The notes under the pieces: generated by a model
Told to the model about the DNA's origin: nothing
The model's database searches: none
Seen by the model: the letters and a program-made list of their open reading frames with translations, nothing else
Position numbers and translations under genes: made by a program
Assembly: GCA_017643215.1 (NCBI GenBank)
Contig: JAEPNV010000016.1
Coordinates: forward strand, 1-64,000
DNA: 64,000 bases
Direction: 5' to 3'
From: Roseibium sp.
Lineage (GTDB): Bacteria > Pseudomonadota > Alphaproteobacteria > Rhizobiales > Stappiaceae
Shown: piece by piece, positions 9,913 to 19,491 of the stretch
Numbering within the stretch: the first letter of the stretch is position 1
Layout of the letters: each line of letters begins with the position of its first letter

Positions 9913-12333
9913 TCAGCCGTGGGCACCGAGGTCCTTGGCCGCCTGCCACACCCGCCAGGCATCGTGCGGCATCTGGATATGCGTTGATCCTAGGAACTGG
10001 AACGCATCGTTGACCGCATTGGAGAAAGCCGGCACGCCGCCGACATTCGGGCTTTCGCCGACGCCCTTGGCGCCGATCGGATGGTGCGGGCTCGGCGTCA
10101 CCGTGTGATCGGTCTCCCAATGGGGCGTTTCGACCGCCGTCGGCAGGAAGAAGTCCATGAAGGACGCGCCCATCACGTTGCCCATTTCGTCGTAGCGGAT
10201 TTCCTGACCCATCGCGATGGCGAAGGCTTCGGTCAATCCGCCGTGCACCTGACCCTCGATGATCATCGGGTTGATGCGTGTGCCACAATCATCGAGCGCG
10301 TAGAATCGCCGGGTGGTGGCCACGCCCGTGTCGACATCGATATCCATGACGCAGAAATAGGCGCCGAACGGATAGGTCATGTTGGGCGGATCATAGTAGC
10401 TGACCGCTTCAAGACCCGGTTCCATCGAAGGCGGCGGGGCATGATAGGCGGCCCAGGCGATTTCCTTCATGGATTTGCGCGCCTGCGGATTGCCCTTCAC
10501 CTGGAAGCCGTCAACATCCCATTCCAGGTCGTATTCGGAGACTTCGAGCATATGCGCGGCGATCATCTGCGCCTTGTTGCGGATCTTCCGCGCGGCAAGG
10601 GCAATGGCGGCGCCGGCGACGGGGGTCGACCGTGAGCCGTAAGTGCCCAGACCGTAGGGCGCGGTGTCCGTGTCGCCCTCTTCCACCATGATGTCATCGG
10701 CGGGAATGCCGATTTCGGTGGCGATGATCTGCGCCCAGGTCGTCTCGTGGCCCTGGCCTTGAGACTTGGTGCCCATGCGCGAGATCACCGATCCGGTCGG
10801 ATGGACGCGGATTTCGGCGCTGTCGAACATGGCGACACCCAGGATGTCACAGTTTTTCGACGGACCCGCGCCGACGATCTCGGTAAAGAACGTCACGCCG
10901 ATGCCCATGATTTCACGGGTTTCGCCGCGCTTGAAGGCTTCCTGCTTGGCCTTTTGCTCGGCGCGCAGCTCACGGTAGCCGATGGTGTCCATCGCCTTTT
11001 GCATGGCGGTGTGATAGTCGCCGCTGTCATACTCCCAGCCGAGCGCGGACTGGTAGGGGAACTGCTCGGGCCGGATGAAGTTCTTTATTCTGAGATCCGC
11101 CGGATCCATCTCCAGCTTCTGCGCCAGGATGTCCATGGCCCGCTCGATGCAATAGGCCGCTTCCGTCACCCGGAACGAGCAGCGGTAGGCGACACCGCCC
11201 GGTGCCTTGTTGGTGTAGACCCCGTCGACTTCCAGATGCGCGGTCGGGAAGTCGTAAGAACCGGTGACGATGTTGAAGAACCCGGCTGGCCATTTGGACG
11301 GGTCGGCGCAGGCGTCAAAGCCGCCGTGATCGGCCAGCACGTGCACTTTCAGTCCGGTGACCTTGCCGTCCTTGGTCGCGGCAATCTCCGTGGTCATGTG
11401 GTAGTCGCGGGCAAAGGAGGTGGTGGAGAGGTTCTCCATCCGGTCCTCGACCCATTTGACCGGCTGGCCTGTGACGATCGACGCGACGATCGAGCAGATG
11501 TAGCCCGGATACGCGCCCACCTTGTTGCCGAAGCCGCCGCCGATATCGGGCGCGATCACATGGATCTTGTGCTCCGGAATGGTGGAAAGCAGCGAGGCGA
11601 CGGTGCGGATCACATGTGGCGCCTGGAAGGTGCCCCACAAGGTCAGTTCGCCTTTGACCTTGTCCATCGACGCAACGCACTGGCAGGTTTCCAGCGGCGA
11701 GGGATGGGTCCGGTGATAGGAGATCATCTCCTTGATCGTCACGTCGGCCTCGGCGAACGCCTTGGCCGTTTCATCCTTATCACCGACATCCCAACAGAAG
11801 ATGTGGTTGTGGTGCTTGCGCGGACCATGTGCGCCTTCCATCTTGCCTTCCAGGTCCTCGCGCAGGACCGGCGCGTCCGCGTCCATCGCCTTGAAGGGGT
11901 CGACCAGGACCGGGAGTTCCTCGTACTCGACCTCGACGAGTTGGATCGCATCGTCGGCGATGTACCGGTCCTCGGCGACGACGAACGCGACCTCCTGGTT
12001 CTGGTAAAGTACCTTCCCGTCCGCCAGAACCATCTGGACGTCGCCGGCGAGCGTTGGCATCCAGGCCAGATTCACGCCCTTGAGGTCTTCGGCGGTCAGC
12101 ACCGCGATGACGCCGGGGATCTTCAACGCTTCCGATGCGTCGATCTTGGTGATCTTGGCATGGGGATACGGCGAGCGGACGAAGTCGCCGAACAACATAC
12201 CGGGCAGCTTGATGTCGTCGACATACTGGCCCTTGCCTTGCGTGAACCGGATGTCCTCAACGCGTTTGCGCTTGCAGCCCATGCCTTCCAGGGCGGCTTC
12301 GCGCTGTTCCCTGCTGGGGGTCATGTCATTCAT
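9913..12333 (-). CDS. coxL: CoxL, form I CO dehydrogenase large (molybdenum) subunit
   Basis: An 806-residue xanthine-oxidase-family large subunit that holds the molybdopterin cytosine dinucleotide and oxidises CO to CO2. The active-site loop reads VAYRCSFR, with the copper-ligand Cys at residue 385; AYxCSFR is the signature of form I, true CO dehydrogenases, whereas form II has AYRGAGR. The base Glu is in GVGES at residue 760. Further cofactor motifs are FQAPHV and [14 protein letters not shown]. Length and residue numbering run about three behind the Oligotropha enzyme (Cys388, Glu763, from memory). A strong AGGAGG site lies 8 bases upstream and the ATG overlaps the end of coxS by 4 bases, so the two are translationally coupled. 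The active complex is (CoxL-CoxM-CoxS)2. Confidence 0.97.
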   Translation of the reverse strand: MNDMTPSREQREAALEGMGCKRKRVEDIRFTQGKGQYVDDIKLPGMLFGDFVRSPYPHAKITKIDASEALKIPGVIAVLTAEDLKGVNLAWMPTLAGDVQMVLADGKVLYQNQEVAFVVAEDRYIADDAIQLVEVEYEELPVLVDPFKAMDADAPVLREDLEGKMEGAHGPRKHHNHIFCWDVGDKDETAKAFAEADVTIKEMISYHRTHPSPLETCQCVASMDKVKGELTLWGTFQAPHVIRTVASLLSTIPEHKIHVIAPDIGGGFGNKVGAYPGYICSIVASIVTGQPVKWVEDRMENLSTTSFARDYHMTTEIAATKDGKVTGLKVHVLADHGGFDACADPSKWPAGFFNIVTGSYDFPTAHLEVDGVYTNKAPGGVAYRCSFRVTEAAYCIERAMDILAQKLEMDPADLRIKNFIRPEQFPYQSALGWEYDSGDYHTAMQKAMDTIGYRELRAEQKAKQEAFKRGETREIMGIGVTFFTEIVGAGPSKNCDILGVAMFDSAEIRVHPTGSVISRMGTKSQGQGHETTWAQIIATEIGIPADDIMVEEGDTDTAPYGLGTYGSRSTPVAGAAIALAARKIRNKAQMIAAHMLEVSEYDLEWDVDGFQVKGNPQARKSMKEIAWAAYHAPPPSMEPGLEAVSYYDPPNMTYPFGAYFCVMDIDVDTGVATTRRFYALDDCGTRINPMIIEGQVHGGLTEAFAIAMGQEIRYDEMGNVMGASFMDFFLPTAVETPHWETDHTVTPSPHHPIGAKGVGESPNVGGVPAFSNAVNDAFQFLGSTHIQMPHDAWRVWQAAKDLGAHG

Positions 12334-12839
12334 TCTGCGGCCTCCTGAAAGTCACGGCCGTTCAGTTTCGCGGCGGCATACTGGATGGCTTTCACAATGT
12401 TCTGGTAGCCGGTGCACCGGCACAGGTTCCCGGCGATCCCGTAGCGGATTTCCTCTTCGCTCGGATCGGCGTTTTCCTTCAACAAGGTATGCGCGCGCAT
12501 GATCATGCCGGGCGTGCAGTAGCCGCACTGAAGACCATGCATCTGGCGGAAACCTTCCTGGAGCGCCGACAACGTACCGTCGGCGTTGGCCATGCCTTCG
12601 ACCGTGGTCAGCTCTGCGCCCGCGGCCTGTGCCGCGAATAAGGTGCAGGATTTCACCGACATGCCGTTCATTTCGACCGTGCAGGCGCCGCAATGCGACG
12701 TTTCACAGCCGATATGCGGGCCGGTGATGTTCAGCTCCTCGCGCAGGAAATGGATGAGAAGCGTGCGCGGCTCGACGAAACGCTGCACCTTCTTGCCGTT
12801 GACGGTCATGGTGACCGGAATTTGCTCGACTTCGCTCAT
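12330..12839 (-). CDS. coxS: CoxS, [2Fe-2S] small subunit of CO dehydrogenase
   Basis: A 169-residue subunit with two [2Fe-2S] clusters that carries electrons from the molybdenum site to FAD. The plant-ferredoxin-like N-terminal domain has [10 protein letters not shown] followed by a fourth Cys in SCTLFA. The C-terminal helical domain has CGYCTPGMI and [11 protein letters not shown]. All eight cluster ligands are present and the length is usual. GGAGG lies 9 bases before the ATG. It sits 15 bases after coxM and overlaps coxL by 4 bases. Confidence 0.96.
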   Translation of the reverse strand: MSEVEQIPVTMTVNGKKVQRFVEPRTLLIHFLREELNITGPHIGCETSHCGACTVEMNGMSVKSCTLFAAQAAGAELTTVEGMANADGTLSALQEGFRQMHGLQCGYCTPGMIMRAHTLLKENADPSEEEIRYGIAGNLCRCTGYQNIVKAIQYAAAKLNGRDFQEAAE

Positions 12840-12854
12840 GGGTCAGCGCCTCCG

Positions 12855-13721
12855 TTAGCCGTTCGCGCGGTCCGCGGCGCGGGCCAGGGCCCGTTCCAGC
12901 ATGACACCCGCCATCTTGGTTCTGTATTCAGCCGGCCCGCGGCCGTCAGAGGCCGGGGACGTGATCGCCTCGGCGGCTGCAACAGCGCGTTTCACCGTGT
13001 CGGCATCCAGAGGTGAACCGGTGAGGACATCGCTTGCCTGATCGGCAAACAGCGGTGTGTCGCCGACATTGGTCAGCGCGATGGAACAGGACGACACCGC
13101 CCCGCCGTCCATGGTGAGGATGACCGCGGCGGCCGCTGTTGCGTAGTCGCCGACCTTGCGCTTCAGTTTTTCGTAGGCGTAACCATGGCCGGCCGGCGGC
13201 ACGGGGATCTTCACAGCGGTCAAAATCTCCTCCGGCGCCAATGCCGTGAAATAGGCCGCTTCATAAAAGTCGCGCGCGGCAACCTCCCGGGTACCGTCAG
13301 GGCCGCTCAACACATAGCTGGCATTGAGGCATTGCATCAGCGCCGGCATGTCGTTGCCCGGATCGCCGTTGGCGACGTTGCCGCCGAGCGTGCCCATGTA
13401 CCGGATTTGCGGATCGGCGATGACCAGCGACGTTTCGCGGATGATCGGAAGTTTTTGCGCAAGCAGGTCCGATCCGATCAACTCATGCTGGGTCGTCATC
13501 GCGCCGATGACGATCGTGCCGCTCTCTTCGCGAATACCCTTCAGTTCGTCGACGCCACTCAGGTCGACCAGGTGTTCGGGCGCGGCCATGCGCAGCTTCA
13601 TCATTGGAATCAGGCTGTGACCGCCCGAAAGCGGCCGTGCGTCGTCGCCATGCGCCGCCAGAATTGCCACCGCTTCGGCAACCGACGACGGGCGATGGTA
13701 GGTGAATTCGCCTGGAATCAC
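12855..13721 (-). CDS. coxM: CoxM, FAD-binding medium subunit of CO dehydrogenase
   Basis: About 288 residues, a flavoprotein of the CoxM/XdhB type that passes electrons from CoxS towards the respiratory chain. The FAD-binding motifs are GGHSLIPMMKLR near residue 32 and TLGGNVANGDPGNDMPA near residue 110. I start it at GTG 13721 (read as MIPGEFTYHRPSS), because known CoxM proteins begin M-I-P-x-x-F-x-Y-x-R-P and a strong GGGAGGA site lies 7 bases upstream. The frame is open further upstream to 13844 but shows no family similarity there. It is the first structural gene of the coxMSLDEFG run, and the 467 bases before it probably hold the main promoter. Confidence 0.96.
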   Translation of the reverse strand: MIPGEFTYHRPSSVAEAVAILAAHGDDARPLSGGHSLIPMMKLRMAAPEHLVDLSGVDELKGIREESGTIVIGAMTTQHELIGSDLLAQKLPIIRETSLVIADPQIRYMGTLGGNVANGDPGNDMPALMQCLNASYVLSGPDGTREVAARDFYEAAYFTALAPEEILTAVKIPVPPAGHGYAYEKLKRKVGDYATAAAAVILTMDGGAVSSCSIALTNVGDTPLFADQASDVLTGSPLDADTVKRAVAAAEAITSPASDGRGPAEYRTKMAGVMLERALARAADRANG

Positions 13722-14188
13722 GTCTCGTTCCTCCCTCTTATGACCCGCACCGGTTTTGTCCTCCGGCCCGGCCCGTTCAACTGGCGGTGTGACCGCTTTC
13801 TGCCGGCCGCCACGGTGGGCGGCAATAGACCGGTAAGTCTTCAATCGACAACAGAATGGCGGTTACAGCGTGCCAGAGCGCTGGTCTCATGCGCCTTGGA
13901 CTAAGGGTGCTGAGCAGTGCGCTGCAGCAACAAGGTTTGCTGCACTAACACCGGCCGTATTGCACGGGATACGGCTTTTTGTGCATGAATTACGACAGGA
14001 TCACTGGCGCAACTGATGCACGAACTGCCTCAAATATGACTAGATTGCTCACTTTTTAACCGGCGCCGAAGTGCCACTCACGCCACAAATGCTTGATTTA
14101 TAGACAGTTACCCGGTCTGCCCATTGTGCGTGGCAGAACGTTCGCCAGGCAAAGTCTCCGATCGCCAGCGGAGCGCGGGTCGTCCCGC
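13722..14188. promoter_or_regulatory. cox control region between coxC and coxM
   Basis: A 467-base non-coding stretch before coxM. Its middle holds four copies of the pentamer TGCAC or its complement: 13941-13945, 13961-13965 and 13981-13985 (the last as GTGCA), exactly 20 bases apart, plus 14017-14021. GTGCAT (13981-13986) and ATGCAC (14016-14021) form an inverted repeat. LytTR regulators usually bind repeats spaced about two helix turns apart, and the neighbouring CoxC has a LytTR domain, so this is a candidate operator. That link is inference. I did not find a clear -35/-10 pair. Confidence 0.4.
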
Positions 14189-15493
14189 CTATTGGGCGGC
14201 GATGGTTAGGGCTGGATCGACGGTCCCGGCACGCGCCTCTGCGAGCCGCGCCTTGACGCGCGCCCATCTGGACCGGCTGACCGGAACCGCGTGCGCCATC
14301 GTGCCTTCCATGGTCAAAAGGCCTCCGTCGCCCGACCGCTTGTAGCCCGAGACCCGCGCCAGATTGACGATGTGACTGCGGTGCACGCGGGTGAAGAGTT
14401 TCGGATCGAGCCGCCGCTCCGCCTCGCTGATGGCCAACGGACAAAACAGGGCGCGCGTGCCATCGTAAACCCGCGTGTAGTGGGCATCGGCCTGGATTGC
14501 GACAATCTCGTGGGCGGGAACATGACCCTTCGTGCCGTCCCGCTCGATCGGCAGGGTGCGCAGTTCGGCGGACCGGCCGGCGGACCTTTCCCCGGGCGCG
14601 GCCTGGAGACCGGCAGGTCTTTTGTCCCCTGCGACTGCCGGAGACGAAGGTCCCGCCGGCGCCCCTCCCGCGCCAGCAGCGCCGGCGCCGCTTTTGGGCT
14701 CTTCGTCAGAGCGCGCGAGGATGTCTTGCGCCACTTGCCAACGATTGAGATCGCCGGTTCGCCCACTGGGAGTTTCCACATCCCGCTGCCCACTTTGATC
14801 TGGAACGAGCGCCAATAGAAACAGTCCGGACACGACAAATGCGACGATCGCCACCACAATGGCCAGAATGCCGGGGCTGACCGCGGGCGCGGTCACGTCC
14901 GCTGGTCCCACCGGCATCACCTGCAATCCGGCCATTGCCGTGTAGTGCATGGAGGCGATGGCCAACGCCAGGACCACGGCGGAAATGACAACAGGCGGCC
15001 GGCGGCCGGCCCCGAACACCAGCCAGAGCGCCAATCCGGCTGCATTGATCGAGATGAGGAAACTCGCAAACACGTAGATCAGGTCATGGGACATGTGCAG
15101 CGATTCATGCAGCGCATACATCCCAAGGTAATGCATGATCGAGATGCCCGACCCCATGACGAGTGCAGCAAGGCCAAGCCGCACGGAGGTCAAAAGACCA
15201 TTGCTGGCGGCAAACACGGCGACACCGACCACGAGCACGCAGATCAAAAACGACAGGAGTGTCGGCAGCACCAGGAAGTTGGCCGGCACCGGCAATTGTG
15301 CCGCCAGCATACCGACAAAATGCATGGACCAAATGCCAAGCGCCAATGTGATGGCCGAGCCGGCAAGCAGCATGCGCCGCAGGTGCTCCGGCGCATCCGC
15401 GAGCCGGGCGACCAGTTGCAAACCAACGTAACTTCCCTGAAAGGAGACAATCAGGGAGAGCGCGACAAGCCAGGGCTCGTGCGACACGCTCAT
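14189..15493 (-). CDS. coxC: CoxC-like MHYT-LytTR membrane sensor/regulator
   Basis: About 434 residues. The first 240 form seven or so membrane helices of an MHYT sensor, with three M-H-x-x-x-M repeats: SMHFVGMLA, IMHYLGMYA and SMHYTAMAG. Their Met and His residues are thought to bind copper and sense CO, O2 or NO. A Pro/Ala/Gly-rich linker follows, then a LytTR DNA-binding domain (about 325-420) with IVAIQADAHYTRVYD and FTRVHRSHIVNLARV. This architecture is that of CoxC/CoxH of Oligotropha, and the gene lies just upstream of coxM on the same strand. The start at 15493 has GGAGAGG 6 bases upstream; an extended frame to 15562 is less likely. It probably controls the cox operon. Confidence 0.88.
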   Translation of the reverse strand: MSVSHEPWLVALSLIVSFQGSYVGLQLVARLADAPEHLRRMLLAGSAITLALGIWSMHFVGMLAAQLPVPANFLVLPTLLSFLICVLVVGVAVFAASNGLLTSVRLGLAALVMGSGISIMHYLGMYALHESLHMSHDLIYVFASFLISINAAGLALWLVFGAGRRPPVVISAVVLALAIASMHYTAMAGLQVMPVGPADVTAPAVSPGILAIVVAIVAFVVSGLFLLALVPDQSGQRDVETPSGRTGDLNRWQVAQDILARSDEEPKSGAGAAGAGGAPAGPSSPAVAGDKRPAGLQAAPGERSAGRSAELRTLPIERDGTKGHVPAHEIVAIQADAHYTRVYDGTRALFCPLAISEAERRLDPKLFTRVHRSHIVNLARVSGYKRSGDGGLLTMEGTMAHAVPVSRSRWARVKARLAEARAGTVDPALTIAAQ

Positions 15494-15760
15494 GTTCGCC
15501 TCTCCTGCCTCACGGAGCTCTCCTCGATCACCGGCCGGCACCAACGCACATGGTGGAAGCACAAGATAAGCGATTGACAGCGCAAGGCCAAGTCCACCGG
15601 GTCCGGCACCGGGCCATGATTTGTCGCGGCGTCTTTAGGGTATAAACCCCGGGGCGCAGATGAAAAGAGACGCCAGCTTCGCCAATCCACAATTGATTTG
15701 AGAACCTCCACCCATGAACGGATATGGTGGCCGGACAACAGACCAACGAGGAAACAAGGC

Positions 15761-16513
15761 ATGTCACTTGCGGATAAAATCGTGCTCATCACCGGTGCAA
15801 GTTCCGGCATCGGCCGCGCGACGGCTCGGGCGTTCTTGAAAGCGGGAGCCCGGGTTGTGCTCACCGGGCGCCGCGAGGACAGGCTCCGCGACGCCGCCAC
15901 TGATGCCGCCCCGGGCGCAGCTCTTTGTCTTCCCTGTGACGTGTCGGACGCAGCCCAGGTGGACGCCCTCTTTGCCCGTATCGGCGAGACGTTCGGCCGT
16001 TTAGACGTCACATTCAACAACGCGGGCAACAACGTGCCGGCCGCGCCGATCGACGAAATCTCCGTCGAGGACTGGCAAAAGGTCCTCAATGTCAACCTGC
16101 ACGGTGCGTTTCTGATCGCCCGCGGATCGTTCGCGCTGATGCGCCGCCAGGACCCGCAAGGCGGGCGGATCATCAACAACGGCTCCATTTCAGCCCATGT
16201 GCCTCGGCCCGGCTCTGTGCCCTACACAACCACCAAACATGCCATCACCGGCTTGACCCGGACCCTGTCGCTCGACGGGCGCGCCTTCGACATTGCGTGC
16301 GGCCAGATCGACATTGGCAACGCCGCCTCCGAAATGACCGAACACTTCCAAACGGGTTTGCCGCAGGCCAACGGCTCGATCATGCCGGAACCGGTCATGG
16401 ATGTGGGCCATGTGGCGGACGCGGTTCTCAACATGGCGAACCTACCGCTTTCCGCCAACATTCAGTTCATGACCATCATGGCCACCAAAATGCCGTTCAT
16501 CGGACGGGGATGA
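15761..16513 (+). CDS. SDR-family NAD(P)-dependent oxidoreductase
   Basis: A 250-residue classical short-chain dehydrogenase: TGASSGIG at residues 11-18 binds the dinucleotide, NNAGNN stabilises the fold, a Ser in SISAHVPRPGS precedes the catalytic YTTTK. The Arg after strand 2 (TGRRED) suggests a preference for NADP. The substrate is not evident. The start at 15761 follows GAGGA by 8 bases; an open frame upstream to 15698 has no SDR similarity. It is divergent from coxC across 267 bases and convergent with the ankyrin gene. Confidence 0.88.
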   Translation: MSLADKIVLITGASSGIGRATARAFLKAGARVVLTGRREDRLRDAATDAAPGAALCLPCDVSDAAQVDALFARIGETFGRLDVTFNNAGNNVPAAPIDEISVEDWQKVLNVNLHGAFLIARGSFALMRRQDPQGGRIINNGSISAHVPRPGSVPYTTTKHAITGLTRTLSLDGRAFDIACGQIDIGNAASEMTEHFQTGLPQANGSIMPEPVMDVGHVADAVLNMANLPLSANIQFMTIMATKMPFIGRG

Positions 16514-16518
16514 CGTCC

Positions 16519-16555
16519 GGCGGGGGGGCAGGACGGAAACGTCCCCTCCCCCGCC
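16519..16555. terminator. Stem-loop between convergent genes
   Basis: A long hairpin: GGCGGGGG (16519-16526) pairs with CCCCCGCC (16548-16555), and an inner GGACG/CGTCC stem closes a GAAA tetraloop (16536-16539). It sits between the stops of the SDR and ankyrin genes, so it may end both transcripts. No T-run follows on either strand. Confidence 0.55.
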
Positions 16556-16575
16556 AACGGCCCTTGCGAGCGGCT

Positions 16576-18093
16576 TCACTCTGTTGCGGCCGCCCAGTCC
16601 TCAAGGAACGCGGCCATCTCCTGGTTTCCGCACTCTTCGATATAGTTTGGGTGCAACGTGGCGCCGGCCTCCAAAATGTGCCGCGCGCAGGAAATGTGAT
16701 CCCGTTCCTCCCGGTCGAGCCGATGTTCGGATCCGTGAATCACCGTGTCGAGCGCATCGCCGCCAAACGCGTTTTTCCAGTCAAGATCCGGATGGAGCGT
16801 TAAAAGAAAGGCAACAGCCTCCGGCAGGCCGGCCCAACCGGCGGCATGGAGCGGAATCAGGCCCATCTCGTCCGGCAGATTGGGATCAAGGCCTGCCGCC
16901 ACCAAGGCCTTCAGATGATCCAGCCGGTCCACCTGAAAGACGATCCGGGTCAAAAGCAGCCGGTCCTCGTCATTCAGGAGTGCCGGATCGATGGGGCGGT
17001 CGGGCCCCTCTCCGGCCACGCATTTGGCCAATTGTTCCTCGCCCTCGCTCAAGGCGGTCCGCGCGCCGTGTTCCGCCAGAAGGCCGGCGACTTCCTCGTT
17101 TCCGAAAATACGCGCGGTGGCATAGGGCGTATGCCCCCGCCACACGCGCGTGGCGTTGGCGCCATGGTCCAGAAGAAGCTGCGCAATCTCGGCCGGGCAC
17201 CAGCGGCGCGCCGCCTGGTGCAAGGCCGGAACCGTCTCGACGGGCTGGCCGCTTGGATGGTCCAACGCCGCCTCATCCGGATCCGCGCCCGCCTCCAGCA
17301 GCATCTTTGTCTTTTCAAACGACCGGAAATCGATCGCCCGAGCCAGCGCATTGGTCCCGGCCGGATTGGCACCGTGACGGATCAGAGCGCTGAGCGCGTC
17401 GGTATGGTCGAGTTCCGTCGCGTGGTAGAGGCTTTCATTGTCGTCCGGATTGGCGCCCTGCTCCAAAAGCCAGGTGCCAAGCAACAAGTTGTCGGCATGG
17501 CAGAGCGCGCCATAGAGCGCGGAGAGTTTATGGTCGGAACCGGGTTCGGCCGGATACCCGTCATCGACGCTGGCGCCATGGCGCACGAGCAGCGCGGCAA
17601 TGGCCAGCATGGCCGCCCGCTTCTCCGGTGAACGGTGTATCTCCTTGGAAAAGGCCAGATGCAAAATCGGAGTGCGCACCCCAATCACTCTGGTGGCGCT
17701 GTCCAAATCGCGGTCAATGGCGGCCCGCACCGCGTCCTCGTCATAAAGGGCAATCTGAATACCGAGATTGTGGCCGGCAAGCGCCGGATCACCGGCAAGC
17801 AATTCCGTCGTCCGCCAGTGCTGACCCTGATACAGGGCCATTTTCAGCCGCGCGGCGCGCTGGTCGCGGGACATGGCCGTCGTTTCCAGGGTGAATTTCA
17901 GCTTCGGCCAGCTCTCAGCACCGGCTTCCCGGGCAATGACATGCAAAAAGTCGGCGTGCTTGAGCGGCTGATTCGTCCCAATATGCGTGAAGACACGCGA
18001 TTGCGCGTCCTTGTCGCCGGACCGATAAGCCTTTTTCAGACGGCGCGCGGCTTTCCGGTGAACATCGAGCGTGGAATAGGGATCGGACAACAT
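16576..18093 (-). CDS. Ankyrin-repeat protein
   Basis: About 505 residues. The first 130 are polar and helical with no obvious repeat (SDPYSTLDVHRKAARRLKKAYRSG). From about residue 130 to the end there are degenerate ankyrin repeats of about 33-35 residues; clear ones include NEEVAGLLAEHGA, LPEAVAFLLTLHPDLD and the G-x-x-P-L-H-A-A-G-W-A-G unit near residue 430. No signal peptide, so probably a cytosolic protein-binding scaffold; the partner is unknown. The start at 18093 has GGGAGA 7 bases upstream. The frame remains open to 18222 without repeat similarity. Confidence 0.85.
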   Translation of the reverse strand: MLSDPYSTLDVHRKAARRLKKAYRSGDKDAQSRVFTHIGTNQPLKHADFLHVIAREAGAESWPKLKFTLETTAMSRDQRAARLKMALYQGQHWRTTELLAGDPALAGHNLGIQIALYDEDAVRAAIDRDLDSATRVIGVRTPILHLAFSKEIHRSPEKRAAMLAIAALLVRHGASVDDGYPAEPGSDHKLSALYGALCHADNLLLGTWLLEQGANPDDNESLYHATELDHTDALSALIRHGANPAGTNALARAIDFRSFEKTKMLLEAGADPDEAALDHPSGQPVETVPALHQAARRWCPAEIAQLLLDHGANATRVWRGHTPYATARIFGNEEVAGLLAEHGARTALSEGEEQLAKCVAGEGPDRPIDPALLNDEDRLLLTRIVFQVDRLDHLKALVAAGLDPNLPDEMGLIPLHAAGWAGLPEAVAFLLTLHPDLDWKNAFGGDALDTVIHGSEHRLDREERDHISCARHILEAGATLHPNYIEECGNQEMAAFLEDWAAATE

Positions 18094-18269
18094 GGCTTTT
18101 CTCCCGTCATCGCCCGATCGATCCGCTTGGCCGGGCACAGGTGAAAAACCGGTGTCGATATTGGTTGTCAGGGTGCTTGCGCTTTCCGCGGATCCGGCCG
18201 CCGCCCTCATCGGCCCGCTCAATCTGCCGGAGAGCCGCGGTCAAATCAAGCCGATGGCCATTGAGGTGC

Positions 18270-18578
18270 CTATCCGATGACTTCGCCAATCAGCATTTCC
18301 GGTTCGGTGTTCGTGTAGTTGGGAATGTCGGCGAGGATCGGCCCGGCCTTGGCCAGAGCCTTTTGAAGCGCATCATTGTCGGCGAACGTCATGGTCGCGA
18401 TGGCGTAGAAGCCCGCCGGCGCATCCGGTCCTCCGGCGATGCCTTTGGCCACAAGGGTCGAAACCAGTTCGTCGCCCATGTACTGGTGAACCAGCGGAAT
18501 GTGTTTGGCGGCGTAATAATCCTGGTCGAAATGCGTGCCTTCCCGCGCCGGATATAAAACCTGCAATGAAACAGCCAT
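18270..18578 (-). CDS. EthD-family small protein
   Basis: A 102-residue dimeric alpha+beta barrel-type protein of the EthD family. Typical features are VLYPAREGTHFDQDYYAAKHIPLV near the start, with the conserved His of the K-H-x-P-L segment, and the closing YTNTEPEMLIGEV strand. EthD proteins are small accessory or ring-handling proteins; the first one was found with a cytochrome P450 that degrades ethyl tert-butyl ether. No partner oxidase gene is adjacent, so the role is open. It lies 56 bases downstream of mnmD on the same strand. Confidence 0.8.
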   Translation of the reverse strand: MAVSLQVLYPAREGTHFDQDYYAAKHIPLVHQYMGDELVSTLVAKGIAGGPDAPAGFYAIATMTFADNDALQKALAKAGPILADIPNYTNTEPEMLIGEVIG

Positions 18579-18634
18579 GGACGTCCTCCTTCTCGCCGTT
18601 CAGCCTGCGTCCGCCATTTCGGGATTGCAAGGGA

Positions 18635-19420
18635 CTATGGTTGCCTGCGCCCGGTGACCATCTCGCGTTTTCCGGCAAAACCCGCGCGCTTTTCGACTGT
18701 GAAACCAGCAGCTTCCAGATTGCGCCGCACCCAGCCGGCAGCGGAGTAGGTCGCCAGCGTTCCATCTGGCGCGGTGAGCGCGCCCACCTTCCTAAGAAGA
18801 TCCGCCTCCCACAATTCCGGGTTCTTGGCCGGGCTGAAGCCGTCGAGAAACCAGGCTTCGACCGGCGCAATGCTGCATTCGGCAGCCATCTTGTGCAGAT
18901 CAGCGCCCTGTGCCGATTGCGGGTCCAATTGGAGCCCATCGATCAGCTCCCGCGCATCGCCAACCCCAAGACGCACGCTGGCGCCGGCCACGTCGAACCG
19001 GTTCCACCCAGGCTTCGGCGCCCAAATGGCGAGCAGCCGATCCGCCTCCTCCTGAAGCTCGGGAAAGGCGGCAAGGGCCCGTTCCAGCTGCGCCGTCGTC
19101 AACGGATAAAGCTCAAACGAAATGAATGTGAGATGCGGGCGGACGGTCAGCGGTTTAAGCGCCGACAGGGTTGCAAGAAAATTCAGTCCGGTGCCGAAAC
19201 CGAGCTCTCCGATCGTGAAAGCGGATCGTCCCTCAAATCTTGCCGGCAGGTCGTTGCCGCCCAAAAAGACATGCCGGGTTTCGGCAAGGCCGCCGGCGCG
19301 GGAGAAGTAAGTGTCATCAAACCGCGCGGCCCGAGGCACCTCTTCATCGATCCAATCAAGCTCCGGCGCCGATACGTCGCGGTCAGCGATTTTCCTTTGC
19401 CCTGTGGCCTCCGTCTCCAT
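18635..19420 (-). CDS. mnmD: tRNA 5-methylaminomethyl-2-thiouridine methyltransferase, stand-alone MnmC N-terminal half
   Basis: About 261 residues, matching the SAM-dependent N-terminal domain of bifunctional MnmC, which adds the final methyl group to the wobble uridine of tRNAs for Lys, Glu and Gln. Seen: the SAM-binding GELGFGTGLNFLATL near residue 72, the DTYFSRAGGLAETRHVFLGGN substrate region, and AWFLDGFSPAKNPELW near residue 188, which is diagnostic of the family. There is no C-terminal FAD domain. An FAD oxidase that could supply the missing half lies 71 bases away on the opposite strand. Confidence 0.87.
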   Translation of the reverse strand: METEATGQRKIADRDVSAPELDWIDEEVPRAARFDDTYFSRAGGLAETRHVFLGGNDLPARFEGRSAFTIGELGFGTGLNFLATLSALKPLTVRPHLTFISFELYPLTTAQLERALAAFPELQEEADRLLAIWAPKPGWNRFDVAGASVRLGVGDARELIDGLQLDPQSAQGADLHKMAAECSIAPVEAWFLDGFSPAKNPELWEADLLRKVGALTAPDGTLATYSAAGWVRRNLEAAGFTVEKRAGFAGKREMVTGRRQP

Positions 19421-19491
19421 TACACCCTCGTCAAGACCGCGTTCGATAGCGGTCTACGCGTAACTGATGACGCCCACAAGATGGCCCGACC

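Noticed and set aside
9913-12333. Form II (CoxL-like, non-CO) assignment
   Set aside because: The active-site loop is AYRCSFR, not AYRGAGR, and the full coxMSLDEFG set is present.
10747-12348. Long plus-strand open frame of 533 codons
   Set aside because: Antisense to coxL, which is certain; no family features in the plus frame.
13722-13844. N-terminal extension of CoxM from an upstream ATG
   Set aside because: GTG 13721 has a strong ribosome site and gives the usual CoxM start; the extension has no family similarity.
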